NCBI RefSeq assembly: GCF_001955535.1
Contig: NZ_MPVN01000002.1
Location: 248,001-312,000 of the forward strand
Direction of reading: 5' to 3'
Length of the DNA stretch: 64,000 bases
Source: Paenibacillus sp. FSL H7-0326
Lineage (GTDB): Bacteria; Bacillota; Bacilli; Paenibacillales; Paenibacillaceae
The position numbers and the translations under genes were made by a program. Shown piece after piece: positions 26,118 to 34,464 of the stretch; within the stretch, counting starts at the first letter, position 1, and every line of letters starts with the position of its first letter. Below the pieces are notes generated by a model that was given only the letters and a program-made list of their open reading frames with translations, made no database searches and had not been told where the DNA came from.

Positions 26118-26189
26118 AGGGAAGGGCCTCCTTTATAATGATGTCGATAAACCATGCTGATCATATATTAAATTGAGCGTTGTATGGAC

Positions 26190-26618
26190 CTATACTTCCA
26201 TATCGGATCCTGGCTTATATTTATGTACAAGCTCGCGCCAGCCAAAATCACCACGTTCCAAAGCCTTAACAAGGATTTCAGCCGTTGCTACATTGGTAGC
26301 CAGTGGTATTCCCTGCACATCACACAGTCTCAGCAGCGCATTGATATCCGGTTCATGCGGCTGTGCCATAAGCGGATCACGAAGGAAGATAATTAAATCC
26401 ATTTCGTTCTTAGCCACAAGCGCTCCAATCTGCTGATCGCCGCCTAAAGGTCCGGACATAAACCGATGAATCTTAAGGTTCGTTCCTTCCATGATACGTT
26501 GACCGGTCGTTCCTGTAGAAAACAAGTTATTGCCTTCAAATGCTTTTTCATAAGCCGTTACAAAGTTAACCATTTCATCTTTTTTACGATCATGAGCAAT
26601 AAAAGCGATATTAAGCAT
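26190..26618 (-). CDS. mgsA: Methylglyoxal synthase
   Basis: Converts dihydroxyacetone phosphate to methylglyoxal. 142 residues, usual length. [16 protein letters not shown] at the N-terminus, STGTTGQRI phosphate-binding loop, [15 protein letters not shown], and [24 protein letters not shown], with the catalytic Asp within the FLRDP region or GGDQQ. Lies between dapB and bshA as in B. subtilis. Confidence 0.96.
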   Translation of the reverse strand: MLNIAFIAHDRKKDEMVNFVTAYEKAFEGNNLFSTGTTGQRIMEGTNLKIHRFMSGPLGGDQQIGALVAKNEMDLIIFLRDPLMAQPHEPDINALLRLCDVQGIPLATNVATAEILVKALERGDFGWRELVHKYKPGSDMEV

Positions 26619-26709
26619 ATATGTTCTCTCCCTTTTGATATCTGTATAAGCAGTTTAATTTGATTGATCACTTGAGTTGAAGCACTGATGGTATGATGAA
26701 CAATTCCGT

Positions 26710-27513
26710 TTAGTCAATAAAATGATCAAAACCGTAAATCATGCCGGAGTACTCCATCACCTTCTGAATACCGATCTTAACACCAGGCATATATCCAGCC
26801 CGTTCATAAGAATCATGTCTAATCTTCAAGGTTTGTCCAAAATCACCAAAAATGACTTCCTGCTGTGCAAATACACCGGGCAGCCTCACACTATGTATGC
26901 GGAATCCGTTGTAATACCCGCCTCGTGACCCTTCAATCGTCTCCTCTTCATTCGGGTTACCTTGACGAAGTTCCTCTCGGTTCTGCGCAATCATCTCGGC
27001 AGTTTTGATCGCCGTTCCTGATGGTGCATCCAGCTTCTGATCGCCATGATACTCAATAATTTCGAGATTAGGCATATATTTAGCAGCCTGCGCTGCAAAT
27101 TTCATCATTAGAATAGCCCCGATTGAGAAGTTGGGTGCAATCAGCCCTCCAATGCCTTTATCTTGACATTGCTTGTCCAAATCTTGAATTTGTTCTGGGG
27201 TAAATCCAGTTGTCCCCATAACAGGTCTTACACCGTATGAAATAGCGAGGGAGGTATGCTCATAAGCATATTGGGGTGTAGTAAAATCAACCATAACATC
27301 CGCATTAGATTCTCTCAGCGCATCCTCCAGCTGATCCGTAACCAGGACACCGCAAGGCTCTAGACCAACCAGCCTGCCCGCATCCTCGCCTGCTCCGGAA
27401 CGATTAACGGCTGCAGCCAGTTCAAGTTCCTCATCCTGCAGAACTAGCTTGACGACTTCACGTCCCATGCGCCCTCCCGCGCCTACAACAACAACCTTCA
27501 ACTTCTCTGCCAC
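26710..27513 (-). CDS. dapB: 4-hydroxy-tetrahydrodipicolinate reductase
   Basis: Lysine/diaminopimelate pathway enzyme reducing tetrahydrodipicolinate precursor with NAD(P)H. 267 residues. VVVVGAGGRMGREVVK at the N-terminus, VDFTTPQYAYEH, GTTGFTPEQI and the signature EIIEYHGDQKLDAPSGTA. The start is GTG with AAGGAGTG upstream. Confidence 0.96.
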   Translation of the reverse strand: MAEKLKVVVVGAGGRMGREVVKLVLQDEELELAAAVNRSGAGEDAGRLVGLEPCGVLVTDQLEDALRESNADVMVDFTTPQYAYEHTSLAISYGVRPVMGTTGFTPEQIQDLDKQCQDKGIGGLIAPNFSIGAILMMKFAAQAAKYMPNLEIIEYHGDQKLDAPSGTAIKTAEMIAQNREELRQGNPNEEETIEGSRGGYYNGFRIHSVRLPGVFAQQEVIFGDFGQTLKIRHDSYERAGYMPGVKIGIQKVMEYSGMIYGFDHFID

Positions 27514-27553
27514 TTTAGAAACACTCCTTATATTCTAGCTTGATGAATTATTC

Positions 27554-28072
27554 TTATTTAGACTTCATTCGCTTGTGGAAATCCTGCAATAACTGTGTTA
27601 ATTGATCATTCTGCGGCTCCAGCGATATCGCTTCTTTGAGCACCGCGATAGCTAGGATGTACTCATCCATTTCGGCATAGGCAATGGCTAGCCACACGTA
27701 AGCATCCGTATATAGCGGATCGAGCTCGATCGACTTCTTCAGCTGTGCGAGTATATCCTCTCTGGCCTTAGACAAATCAGACGCGGAAGCTTCAATGAGT
27801 AGCCGTGCACCTGCAGTCAGCTTCTTCGCCTCAAGACTCCCTAGATGCATCATATATTCACCATGGTCTGGAGCAAGTTCTGCTGCTTTTTGAGCATGAA
27901 GCAAAGCTTGCTCCAGCTTCCCATTGCGTGCATAGGTAATGGAGCAGCGATAATGGATTTCGGCATTGTCTGGTTCCTTCTCAATGGCCGTCTCGAACCA
28001 ATAAACCGCAAGCTCGTAATCACCATGCAAAATAGCTTTGTATGCTTCTTGGATATAAGGATAAGATTTCAT
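27554..28072 (-). CDS. Tetratricopeptide-repeat protein
   Basis: 172 residues, soluble. TPR helices: YKAILHGDYELAVYWFETAIEKEPDNAEIHYRCSITYARNGKLEQALLHAQKAAELAPD, then a helical insertion, then a third repeat SIELDPLYTDAYVWLAIAYAEMDEYILAIAVLKEAISLEPQN. No enzymatic motif. Lies between the MazG-like gene and dapB, in the position where B. subtilis has ypjD directly before dapB. Binding partner unknown. Confidence 0.82.
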   Translation of the reverse strand: MKSYPYIQEAYKAILHGDYELAVYWFETAIEKEPDNAEIHYRCSITYARNGKLEQALLHAQKAAELAPDHGEYMMHLGSLEAKKLTAGARLLIEASASDLSKAREDILAQLKKSIELDPLYTDAYVWLAIAYAEMDEYILAIAVLKEAISLEPQNDQLTQLLQDFHKRMKSK

Positions 28073-28122
28073 GCTTGCTGTACCTCCCGGATATGGGTTA
28101 GTACAGCATATGTAAGGATGGA

Positions 28123-28452
28123 TTATTCGGTGTCCTTTTTGGTCCAGCGATTCGCATCCCTCGTATTAAATTTATGCATCACTTTGTTGTGAGCCTCCGT
28201 CAGATCAATGCCGAGTGAGTTCGCAAAACAAAGGGTAATAAATAAAATGTCCCCCAGTTCAAGCTCAATGGAGTTGTCAGCCTCCGTAGATTTCTTGGGC
28301 TTCTCCCCGTATTCGTGATTGACCTCACGGGCAAGCTCGCCTACTTCCTCTGTCATTCTCGCAAGCATCGTCATCGGGCTGAAGTACCCTTCCTTGAACT
28401 GTGAAATGTAACGGTCCACTTCCCGTTGAATTTCAGCAAGACTTTTCTCCAT
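28123..28452 (-). CDS. ypjD: MazG-like nucleotide pyrophosphohydrolase (YpjD type)
   Basis: 109 residues, single MazG domain. The metal-binding EExxE...ExxD pattern is present as TEEVGELAREV and ELELGDILF. Likely hydrolyses non-canonical or excess NTPs/dNTPs. Same position relative to dapB as in B. subtilis. Confidence 0.88.
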   Translation of the reverse strand: MEKSLAEIQREVDRYISQFKEGYFSPMTMLARMTEEVGELAREVNHEYGEKPKKSTEADNSIELELGDILFITLCFANSLGIDLTEAHNKVMHKFNTRDANRWTKKDTE

Positions 28453-28645
28453 ACCATTTGTAGCTCCTTACCGATAAATTTGCTTTATTCCAATGTTAAC
28501 GTATTGAGATAGTGAAAACAAATCATTTTTTTAATCTGGGGAGGAAACAGGCATACTACGTTTGTACACCCCTCAGACTACTTTAACGAGTAAAATTATG
28601 GGTTATAAAATGCATGTAAAAGAACAATCAGCTCAGTGAGGTATA

Positions 28646-29518
28646 TTGATGATAAAAAATAAATGGATTGCCCAATTAAAAATCATCCTTCCTATTATGC
28701 TCGGCACCGCCGTTTTTGCTTTTGGTCTGCTGTACTTCATCATTCCGAATCAGCTGATGGAAGGTGGAGTAACCGGAATCACCGTTCTGCTTAATTATGC
28801 GTTTGGTATCTCTCCCTCCTTATCGACCTTAGTCATCAATATCCCGCTGTTCATCCTGGGATGGAAGGTACTCGGTGGAAGACAAATTCTTTACACTGGC
28901 ATCGGTATTGCTCTGCTCACTGTCTTTCTTGGCCTGTTTGAGAGACTGATTGAAGCAGGCTATATTGTACCGTTTAAGACAGAACATGATTTTTTGCTCG
29001 CTGCTCTATACGCAGGGGTAACGATTGGGACAGGACTTGGCATCGTTTTTCGCGCCGGAGGCACAACAGGCGGTTCCGATATCATCGCAAGAATCTTATC
29101 CCGCAGATCAGGAATCAGTATCGGTAAAGTGATGCTCGGCATTGATATTATCATTATTGGATCTTCCCTTTTTTTCATTCCTCTGGATAAGGTCTTATAT
29201 ACACTCGTGTCCGTCTTTATCAGCTCTAAGGTAATTGATTTTATTCAGGAAGGCGCCTACTCCCTTAAATCCTTTACTATAATAAGTGATCATGCGGAGC
29301 AGATTGCAGAGAAAATTACGGCTGAAATGGATAGAGGGGTCACATTAGTGCCGGCTGTCGGGGCTTATTCGAAACAAGCAAAGCATGTTGCCTATTGTGT
29401 GGTTGCAAGACAGGAGATTAGACAGCTGCAGGAGATCATTAAATTGGCAGATGCCAAAGCGTTTGTGATTATCTCGGAGGTGCAGGATGTATATGGCGAG
29501 GGTTTTAAAGAGGAATAG
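28646..29518 (+). CDS. ypjC: YitT-family membrane protein (YpjC-like)
   Basis: 290 residues. About five or six membrane segments in the N-terminal two thirds, with the family's GGVTGITVLLNYAFG and FRAGGTTGGSDIIARIL signatures, followed by a soluble C-terminal DUF2179 domain (about 205-285). Transport function proposed for the family but not proven. Only plus-strand gene in the distal 60 kb, divergent from ypjD and convergent with ypjB, as in the B. subtilis ypjABCD locus. Ends in a strong terminator. Confidence 0.9.
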   Translation: MMIKNKWIAQLKIILPIMLGTAVFAFGLLYFIIPNQLMEGGVTGITVLLNYAFGISPSLSTLVINIPLFILGWKVLGGRQILYTGIGIALLTVFLGLFERLIEAGYIVPFKTEHDFLLAALYAGVTIGTGLGIVFRAGGTTGGSDIIARILSRRSGISIGKVMLGIDIIIIGSSLFFIPLDKVLYTLVSVFISSKVIDFIQEGAYSLKSFTIISDHAEQIAEKITAEMDRGVTLVPAVGAYSKQAKHVAYCVVARQEIRQLQEIIKLADAKAFVIISEVQDVYGEGFKEE

Positions 29519-29540
29519 CCCGGATCACCGGGCTTTTTTT
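29517..29540 (+). terminator. Terminator of ypjC
   Basis: GCCCG/CGGGC hairpin with a five-base loop followed by seven T, beginning inside the stop codon. Confidence 0.9.
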
Positions 29541-29608
29541 CGATACGGAATGACATGAGACTAACATCGATTACCAATAATTATCGTTGATTCACAATCT
29601 TCAATAAC

Positions 29609-30469
29609 CTATCTTCTTGTAAATGGAGCCGTTTCTGTGCCTTGAAATTTACGATACCCTACATAAGCCAATACTGCCATAATGGTGGAGCCTATGAACA
29701 GCTCGGCAGCCCAAGGCTCAGGACCACTCGCAAACGGAGTGAAGGCCGTTTCATCCTTTTCCTTGCCAAACAGGGCATTTACAAATTCATCTCCTTGCTG
29801 CAAGGCTTCACCCACCGCTTCATAGTTCGGCTCTGAACGCATCGTCAGCCCCTTTAAATAGGACATCCACGAATCAAAACGTTCAATTTCATAAGGCTGC
29901 TTCTTGATGATTGCCGCAGGACGAATGGTTTCATAATGCTGCTCAAACTCTCCATATGTAACCATGAGTGAATCCGCTCGATGATTCAGCGCCCCTTCTT
30001 GAACAGCGGCAATATCCTCTTTCAATATTTTATAATATTGCAGCCACAGCGGCTTCTCGGGATGAGCAAGACTATCCACAGCCAGCCTTAATTTCGCAGA
30101 AGCATGCTGCAGAGAATCGGCAGCTGCATCCGTACTTGCGGATGCCTCCTTGACTTCAACGATGGTTTCGGTCAGTGCATGCATCCCTTCTACACTCGTT
30201 ACCCCATCATAGGACATCTGCCCAACCTGAGTAGTTATTAACTGAACATCCTCCCGAACACCGACAAGATTGTTCTCGAGGGATTTCCGGTACAATGAAG
30301 TTGCTGTATCGTTCAGCTGCTTCATAAGCTCTGAATCAGCTTGTGTCTCCTGAACACTTGCAGCAGACACATTGGAAACAATCGCACCACTGAGCAGCGT
30401 ACAGCAGAGCAGCGTACAGCAGAGCACAGCTGTAATTACACAGGAAGATCGTTTGATAAGCGAAAACAT
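29609..30469 (-). CDS. ypjB: YpjB-like sporulation protein
   Basis: 286 residues from ATG 30469 (eight bases after GGAGG; ATG 30475 is too close). Cleavable signal peptide ending near SNVSAAS, a long helical external domain, and a C-terminal membrane segment (about 258-275, LFIGSTIMAVLAYVGY) with a short RR tail. Its place next to ypjA and ypjC and the overall shape match YpjB, annotated as a sporulation protein; biochemical role unknown. The signal peptide contains a duplicated LCCTL caused by a 15-bp direct repeat at 30392-30421. Confidence 0.85.
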   Translation of the reverse strand: MFSLIKRSSCVITAVLCCTLLCCTLLSGAIVSNVSAASVQETQADSELMKQLNDTATSLYRKSLENNLVGVREDVQLITTQVGQMSYDGVTSVEGMHALTETIVEVKEASASTDAAADSLQHASAKLRLAVDSLAHPEKPLWLQYYKILKEDIAAVQEGALNHRADSLMVTYGEFEQHYETIRPAAIIKKQPYEIERFDSWMSYLKGLTMRSEPNYEAVGEALQQGDEFVNALFGKEKDETAFTPFASGPEPWAAELFIGSTIMAVLAYVGYRKFQGTETAPFTRR

Positions 30470-30517
30470 GGACATCCCCTCCTACCTTATCGTATGAGGG
30501 GATGTGAGAGCCTAGTA

Positions 30518-31147
30518 CTATAATCGTTTGGTTTGTCTGAGCGCGATGAAGCCGGTAAGGATGGAGGCCAGTGAGAGCACTACTGTGAAATTTCGTACTC
30601 GATTTATGTAGACGTCAACAGCATCCGGAAGACCTGGATAGATGCCTTTCGTGTAATCGAGCGTATCATTGAGTAACGTCCATACACCAGCAAACACAAG
30701 ACTGCCCAGTCTAAATCCGAAGAATCGAGCATACAGCAACACCTCGACAGCCATCGCCAGGTGAGAGGCAATCAGCATAAAATCCGACCAGATCATGTCT
30801 ACTCCAAGAGACCAGCCTGCAACAATCATTACAACTGCCCAAATACCGTATTTTAATGAAGTGACAAAAGCCAAAGCTTGAATCACATGTCCTGTTTTCT
30901 TCAACCAAGACGATGATGCAGGATACATTAAGAACAGAAGTGATATGGTAAAAAACAGACTTGCTGTCGGGCTGTCAGGAACAAATACAATGAGCCATAC
31001 AGGATAATTGTCCAGCGTGGACTCCAGCTGCCCTCCATACCATATATAACCATAGACCGTTCCCAGTAGGTTACACAAAAATAATAACCAGAGAAAACCA
31101 CGATGCATGAGAAAGGCCCGGCTCCATAAAAAAGAAATCGAAAACAC
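30518..31147 (-). CDS. ypjA: YpjA-like membrane protein (DUF1405)
   Basis: 209 residues, about six membrane segments, few charges. The frame stays open to 31363, but the qcr terminator (31210-31239) lies inside that extension, and AGAGGGGG with a six-base spacer points to GTG 31147. The sequence matches the DUF1405 family in layout (WLLFLCNLLGTVYGYIWYGGQL, VFVPDSPTASLFF). In B. subtilis ypjA follows qcrC, as here. Function unknown. Confidence 0.85.
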   Translation of the reverse strand: MFSISFLWSRAFLMHRGFLWLLFLCNLLGTVYGYIWYGGQLESTLDNYPVWLIVFVPDSPTASLFFTISLLFLMYPASSSWLKKTGHVIQALAFVTSLKYGIWAVVMIVAGWSLGVDMIWSDFMLIASHLAMAVEVLLYARFFGFRLGSLVFAGVWTLLNDTLDYTKGIYPGLPDAVDVYINRVRNFTVVLSLASILTGFIALRQTKRL

Positions 31148-31209
31148 CTGTATCCCCCTCTGACAAATTGCAATATGAAATATAGTATGTACATTATGTC
31201 TACATTCTG

Positions 31210-31239
31210 AAAAAAACCTGACTGCGGCTGCAGTCAGGC
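31210..31239 (-). terminator. Terminator of the qcrABC operon
   Basis: Minus-strand GCCTGACTGC pairs with GCAGTCAGG, four-base loop, then seven T, 20 bases after the qcrC stop. Confidence 0.9.
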
Positions 31240-31259
31240 TTTCAGCTATAACCTTTATT

Positions 31260-32138
31260 TTACTGTCCTGCTTTCTGAAGTGCAAGCCACTCTGCCAAGG
31301 TGTTAATATCTTCATCGGTGAGGCCTTGCGCAATATTATTATCATATTGTGGCTGCATTCCACCTACACCTTCTTTGATGATCGTGAGAATTTCTTCCTG
31401 GCTGTGCTTATCACCGATGCCTAGCAGCGCCGGAGCACCCTGCCCTTTTAAGTCCACGGCATGACAGCTTACACAGGTCGCTTTCTTATAAATCTCAGCT
31501 CCCGCAGCATCGGGCTCGACAATCGCGATCTCATCCTCCTGCTGAGACGGAGCAAATGATGTGGACTCGCCTGCCGCGTGCCTCTCCTCTGCTTCCTTCT
31601 CCCGCTGAATATGCTCCGGCTCCTGTCCCGTAGCTTCAAGCTCATGCTTGTAGTGTGTCCAGGCAACATTCGTTAAGTAGATAACCGAAACTATCGACAA
31701 CAGCATGAGCGAGGAGGCAATCGGTCTTCTATAGAAGCGGCGTTCCTTACCCGTGTCAAGAAAAGGAGCCAGGAGCAGTGCACCGAACGCGACCCCAGAA
31801 ACACCGAGTGTACCGAGTACGACATAATCTCCTGATGCGTATGGATATTTCAAGTATTGATATAAGAATAAGAAGTACCAGTCCGGCATCGGTATGACGT
31901 TAGCACTTGGATCAGCTGGATATCCGAGTGGAGCAGGCTCCGAAATGGTCAGTACTAAAAAACCAACCAGAACGACGACACCTACCATCCATTCTTTCAA
32001 TAAGAAATTAGGAATGAATGCTTCGGATTTACCCGGATATGACGTATAGTCAGGCGGAGTAATAAAGCCCTCTCCCTTGCGAACCCGAGAATCACCAACA
32101 AATACAACCTTCTCATCTGATTTCTTCCCGTGTGCCAT
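31260..32138 (-). CDS. qcrC: Menaquinol:cytochrome c reductase cytochrome b/c subunit
   Basis: 292 residues. N-terminal half is a subunit-IV-like part of cytochrome b (three membrane segments, PDWYFLFLYQYLKYPYASGDYV); C-terminal part is a c-type cytochrome domain with the haem motif CVSCH near residue 237 and a distal Met ligand candidate in GVGGMQPQYD. This fusion is the standard form in Bacillus and relatives. Passes electrons from menaquinol to cytochrome c. Third gene of qcrA-qcrB-qcrC. Confidence 0.95.
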   Translation of the reverse strand: MAHGKKSDEKVVFVGDSRVRKGEGFITPPDYTSYPGKSEAFIPNFLLKEWMVGVVVLVGFLVLTISEPAPLGYPADPSANVIPMPDWYFLFLYQYLKYPYASGDYVVLGTLGVSGVAFGALLLAPFLDTGKERRFYRRPIASSLMLLSIVSVIYLTNVAWTHYKHELEATGQEPEHIQREKEAEERHAAGESTSFAPSQQEDEIAIVEPDAAGAEIYKKATCVSCHAVDLKGQGAPALLGIGDKHSQEEILTIIKEGVGGMQPQYDNNIAQGLTDEDINTLAEWLALQKAGQ

Positions 32139-32157
32139 AGGCTTATCCTCCCTTCGA

Positions 32158-32829
32158 TTATAGTGGTCCGGAGATTCCTTGTCTGCGAATCATGATAAAA
32201 TGCCCAACAAGCAGAATGAGCAGAACAGCCGGAAGGAAGAATACATGCAGAGCAAAGAATCTAGTTAAAGTTTCCGCTCCAACAATGGACCCGCCTTGTA
32301 AAAGTTCCTTGATAACCGGGCCAAGTACAGGCACCGTGTTTGCAATTTCAAGTGTAACCTTAGTCGCAAAATACGCTTTGTTGTCCCAGGGCAGCAGATA
32401 TCCTGTTAATCCCAAGCCAAGCATGACAAAGAAGATCAGCATCCCGACTACCCAGTTCATTTCGCGAGGCGCTTTGTACGAACCAGTAAAGAACACCCGC
32501 ATCGTATGTAGAAACATCATAACTATAACCAAACTAGCTCCCCAGTGGTGCATGCCCCGTACAATTTGACCGAATGCAACCTGGGTCTGTAAGAACTCTA
32601 CGCTCGCATAAGCGTTAATGATATCCGGTACATAATACATCGTGAGGAACATGCCGGATAGAATCTGTATTACCGTAATAAAAAACGTAAGTCCGCCGAA
32701 ACAGTAGACAAAAGCCGAGAAGTGATGAGCGGGATTCACGTGTTCAGGAACTTCATGGTCAGCAACGTCACGCCAAATCGGGGTAATGTCCAGACGTTCG
32801 TCGACCCAGTTGTAAATATTCTTAAACAT
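32158..32829 (-). CDS. qcrB: Cytochrome b6 subunit of the b/c complex
   Basis: 223 residues, four membrane helices. Haem-ligating histidines are in MHHWGASLVIVMMFLHTMRV and in FFALHVFFLPAVLLILLVGHFIMIRRQG; the quinol-site GLTGYLLPWDNKAYFA is present. Works with the Rieske protein and QcrC in the cytoplasmic membrane. Confidence 0.96.
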   Translation of the reverse strand: MFKNIYNWVDERLDITPIWRDVADHEVPEHVNPAHHFSAFVYCFGGLTFFITVIQILSGMFLTMYYVPDIINAYASVEFLQTQVAFGQIVRGMHHWGASLVIVMMFLHTMRVFFTGSYKAPREMNWVVGMLIFFVMLGLGLTGYLLPWDNKAYFATKVTLEIANTVPVLGPVIKELLQGGSIVGAETLTRFFALHVFFLPAVLLILLVGHFIMIRRQGISGPL

Positions 32830-32844
32830 CTACTCACGCCCTCC

Positions 32845-33387
32845 CTATTGGACTCTAGTATTTGGAACAATGCTTCCGAGATACACCCAGCCTTCCTCTT
32901 CCTTAACGGTGTATTCATCAAGCGGCGCTGAAGCAACCTCCAGCTGCTTGCCTTCCTTCGTATAATGCGCACCATGACATGGGCAGAAATATTCGTCTGG
33001 GAATGTCGGGTTATTATTGTATCGCACGGTACAACCCAGATGCTTGCAGATCGGCGATAAGGCGTAAATGACTCCATCCTCACCCCTCCTGATCCAGGCA
33101 ACCAAGGACGAATTGCTTAGATACCAGCCATCTTGCTGCTTAAGCTCAAAAGTCACTTCCTGAGGCTCATCCGTGACCTTGCTCACTTCAATGACTTTTA
33201 CAAAATCGCCTTCGTCATCCTTCTGCAGTATCGGGTCTACAGCAAAACGGATCATCGGCAGAGCTGCACCCGCAGCCATATAAGCCGTCGCACCGCCCAA
33301 AGTGTAAGTTAGAAACTGTCTGCGTGACATCTCTTTACGACCGGGTGGTTTTGGCAGTTGGTGCTCTTTGTCTTTATGATTGCTCAT
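32845..33387 (-). CDS. qcrA: Rieske iron-sulfur subunit of the b/c complex
   Basis: 180 residues from ATG 33387; the ATG at 33414 has no ribosome site. Twin-arginine-like MSRRQFLTYTLGGATAYMAAG near the N-terminus acts as export signal and membrane anchor. The 2Fe-2S ligands are in CKHLGCTV and CPCHGAHY. A promoter at 33465-33493 precedes it. Part of the menaquinol oxidation complex supplied by the menaquinone genes at 51-57 kb. Confidence 0.95.
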   Translation of the reverse strand: MSNHKDKEHQLPKPPGRKEMSRRQFLTYTLGGATAYMAAGAALPMIRFAVDPILQKDDEGDFVKVIEVSKVTDEPQEVTFELKQQDGWYLSNSSLVAWIRRGEDGVIYALSPICKHLGCTVRYNNNPTFPDEYFCPCHGAHYTKEGKQLEVASAPLDEYTVKEEEGWVYLGSIVPNTRVQ

Positions 33388-33464
33388 CCTCTTCCAACCC
33401 CCTTTTTCATCCAATTATTTCATTGTTCTTTTAAAATATTCCACAAATTACTAGGACATACATA

Positions 33465-33493
33465 ATCATATATTAGCCTCCATTGACCGTCAA
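33465..33493 (-). promoter_or_regulatory. Promoter of qcrABC
   Basis: Minus-strand -35 TTGACG (33488-33493) and -10 TATGAT (33465-33470), 17-base spacer. TGTGACAAA occurs immediately upstream (33497-33505) and again 55 bases further (33552-33560), candidate regulator sites. Confidence 0.62.
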
Positions 33494-33572
33494 GAATTTG
33501 TCACACATTTTAAAACAAAGAATGGAAGCGTTATATTGAAAATGTTGGTATTTTGTCACAATTTATTTCAAT

Positions 33573-34025
33573 CTATTGTAATCCCCATAATCGATACACC
33601 TCACGATGTATTTTTTGTGACAGTTGATTGATTTTTTCTGCTGATTCTTCCTTGCTGCTTCTCACCGAAATTTCACATTTAGGGCATGTAAATATCAAAT
33701 CTGAAGCAGAAACCTCGGTGGGATTTATCTCTTGTCCTGTGCTCATGATGATGACAAACTTAAATCCGCTCGATTTCAATTGTCTGCATACATCATTTAA
33801 GGAGTTCAAATGCTCCTCCGCCGTATAATGAAATGCCGGATACGTGACTACCCGTCCTTTGAATGGAGTTTCAACGATATCAAGAAAATCTCTTAGATTT
33901 TCTAAAGCGCTTACAGCTTCAATAGGAGATTCCTTTCCCGTTAGGCCTGTATAGGGAATAATACATGTATCCAAGTAAGGCTTCCATTCCACCCATTCTT
34001 CTGGTCTGATCTCGCTGAATTTCAA
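33573..34025 (-). CDS. ypiF: YpiF-like protein (DUF2487)
   Basis: 150 residues. The frame is open to 34103, but AGGGAGG lies inside it, nine bases upstream of TTG 34025 (KFSEI...), so TTG is preferred. Soluble alpha/beta protein with YLDTCIIPYTGLTGKESP, VVTYPAFHYTAEEHLNSLN and a FKFVIIMSTG strand, plus two late cysteines (FTCPKCE). B. subtilis ypiF sits just before qcrA too. Function unknown. Confidence 0.8.
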   Translation of the reverse strand: MKFSEIRPEEWVEWKPYLDTCIIPYTGLTGKESPIEAVSALENLRDFLDIVETPFKGRVVTYPAFHYTAEEHLNSLNDVCRQLKSSGFKFVIIMSTGQEINPTEVSASDLIFTCPKCEISVRSSKEESAEKINQLSQKIHREVYRLWGLQ

Positions 34026-34128
34026 ACGTATATTCCTCCCTATCATGCTTGTTATTCTGTCTCTATTATAATGGTTGTTTCTACCAGATGGAAAGAGATT
34101 CAAGGAATTGAATGATATTTACAAAACA

Positions 34129-34182
34129 CAAAAACCCCACTTATTATATGGTGAGACTCCAGCCATATATATAAGCGGGGTT
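34129..34182 (-). terminator. Terminator after the IDEAL-domain gene
   Basis: Minus-strand AACCCCGCTTATATATATGG pairs with CCATATAATAAGTGGGGTT with a few mismatches, then a short T run. Confidence 0.8.
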
Positions 34183-34240
34183 GAACTAAATGAGTTATGA
34201 AATTGACTAGGGTCTATAGGCAAAACATGACCTTTATTCG

Positions 34241-34420
34241 TTAGTTAATTAATCTCAGTTCATCCGTCAGGTTACGAAAAGCCACTTCATCCCCCGATGC
34301 CAGTGCTTTATCAATTTCATCCAAGAGCTTTTCACTTCGATGTTTCTTTAATGCCTCGTCCCACACCATCTCAGCAGCCAGTCCTAACATGACCTCGTAA
34401 GTAACTTTCATTTTATCCAT
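34241..34420 (-). CDS. Small stand-alone IDEAL-domain protein
   Basis: 59 residues from ATG 34420, eight bases after GGAGG. The C-terminal half (LLDEIDKALASGDEVAFRNLTDELRLI) resembles the IDEAL domain, which in B. subtilis YpiB lies at the C-terminus of a larger protein encoded next to ypiF. Here the domain stands alone. Likely a protein-interaction module; no enzymatic residues. Function uncertain. Confidence 0.75.
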   Translation of the reverse strand: MDKMKVTYEVMLGLAAEMVWDEALKKHRSEKLLDEIDKALASGDEVAFRNLTDELRLIN

Positions 34421-34464
34421 AGGATGCACCTCCAACCAATTGTTTTATCCAATTTTCTCCGAAA

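Noticed and set aside
31148..31363. 72-residue N-terminal extension of ypjA
   Set aside because: It runs through the qcr terminator and the end of qcrC; GTG 31147 has a good ribosome site.
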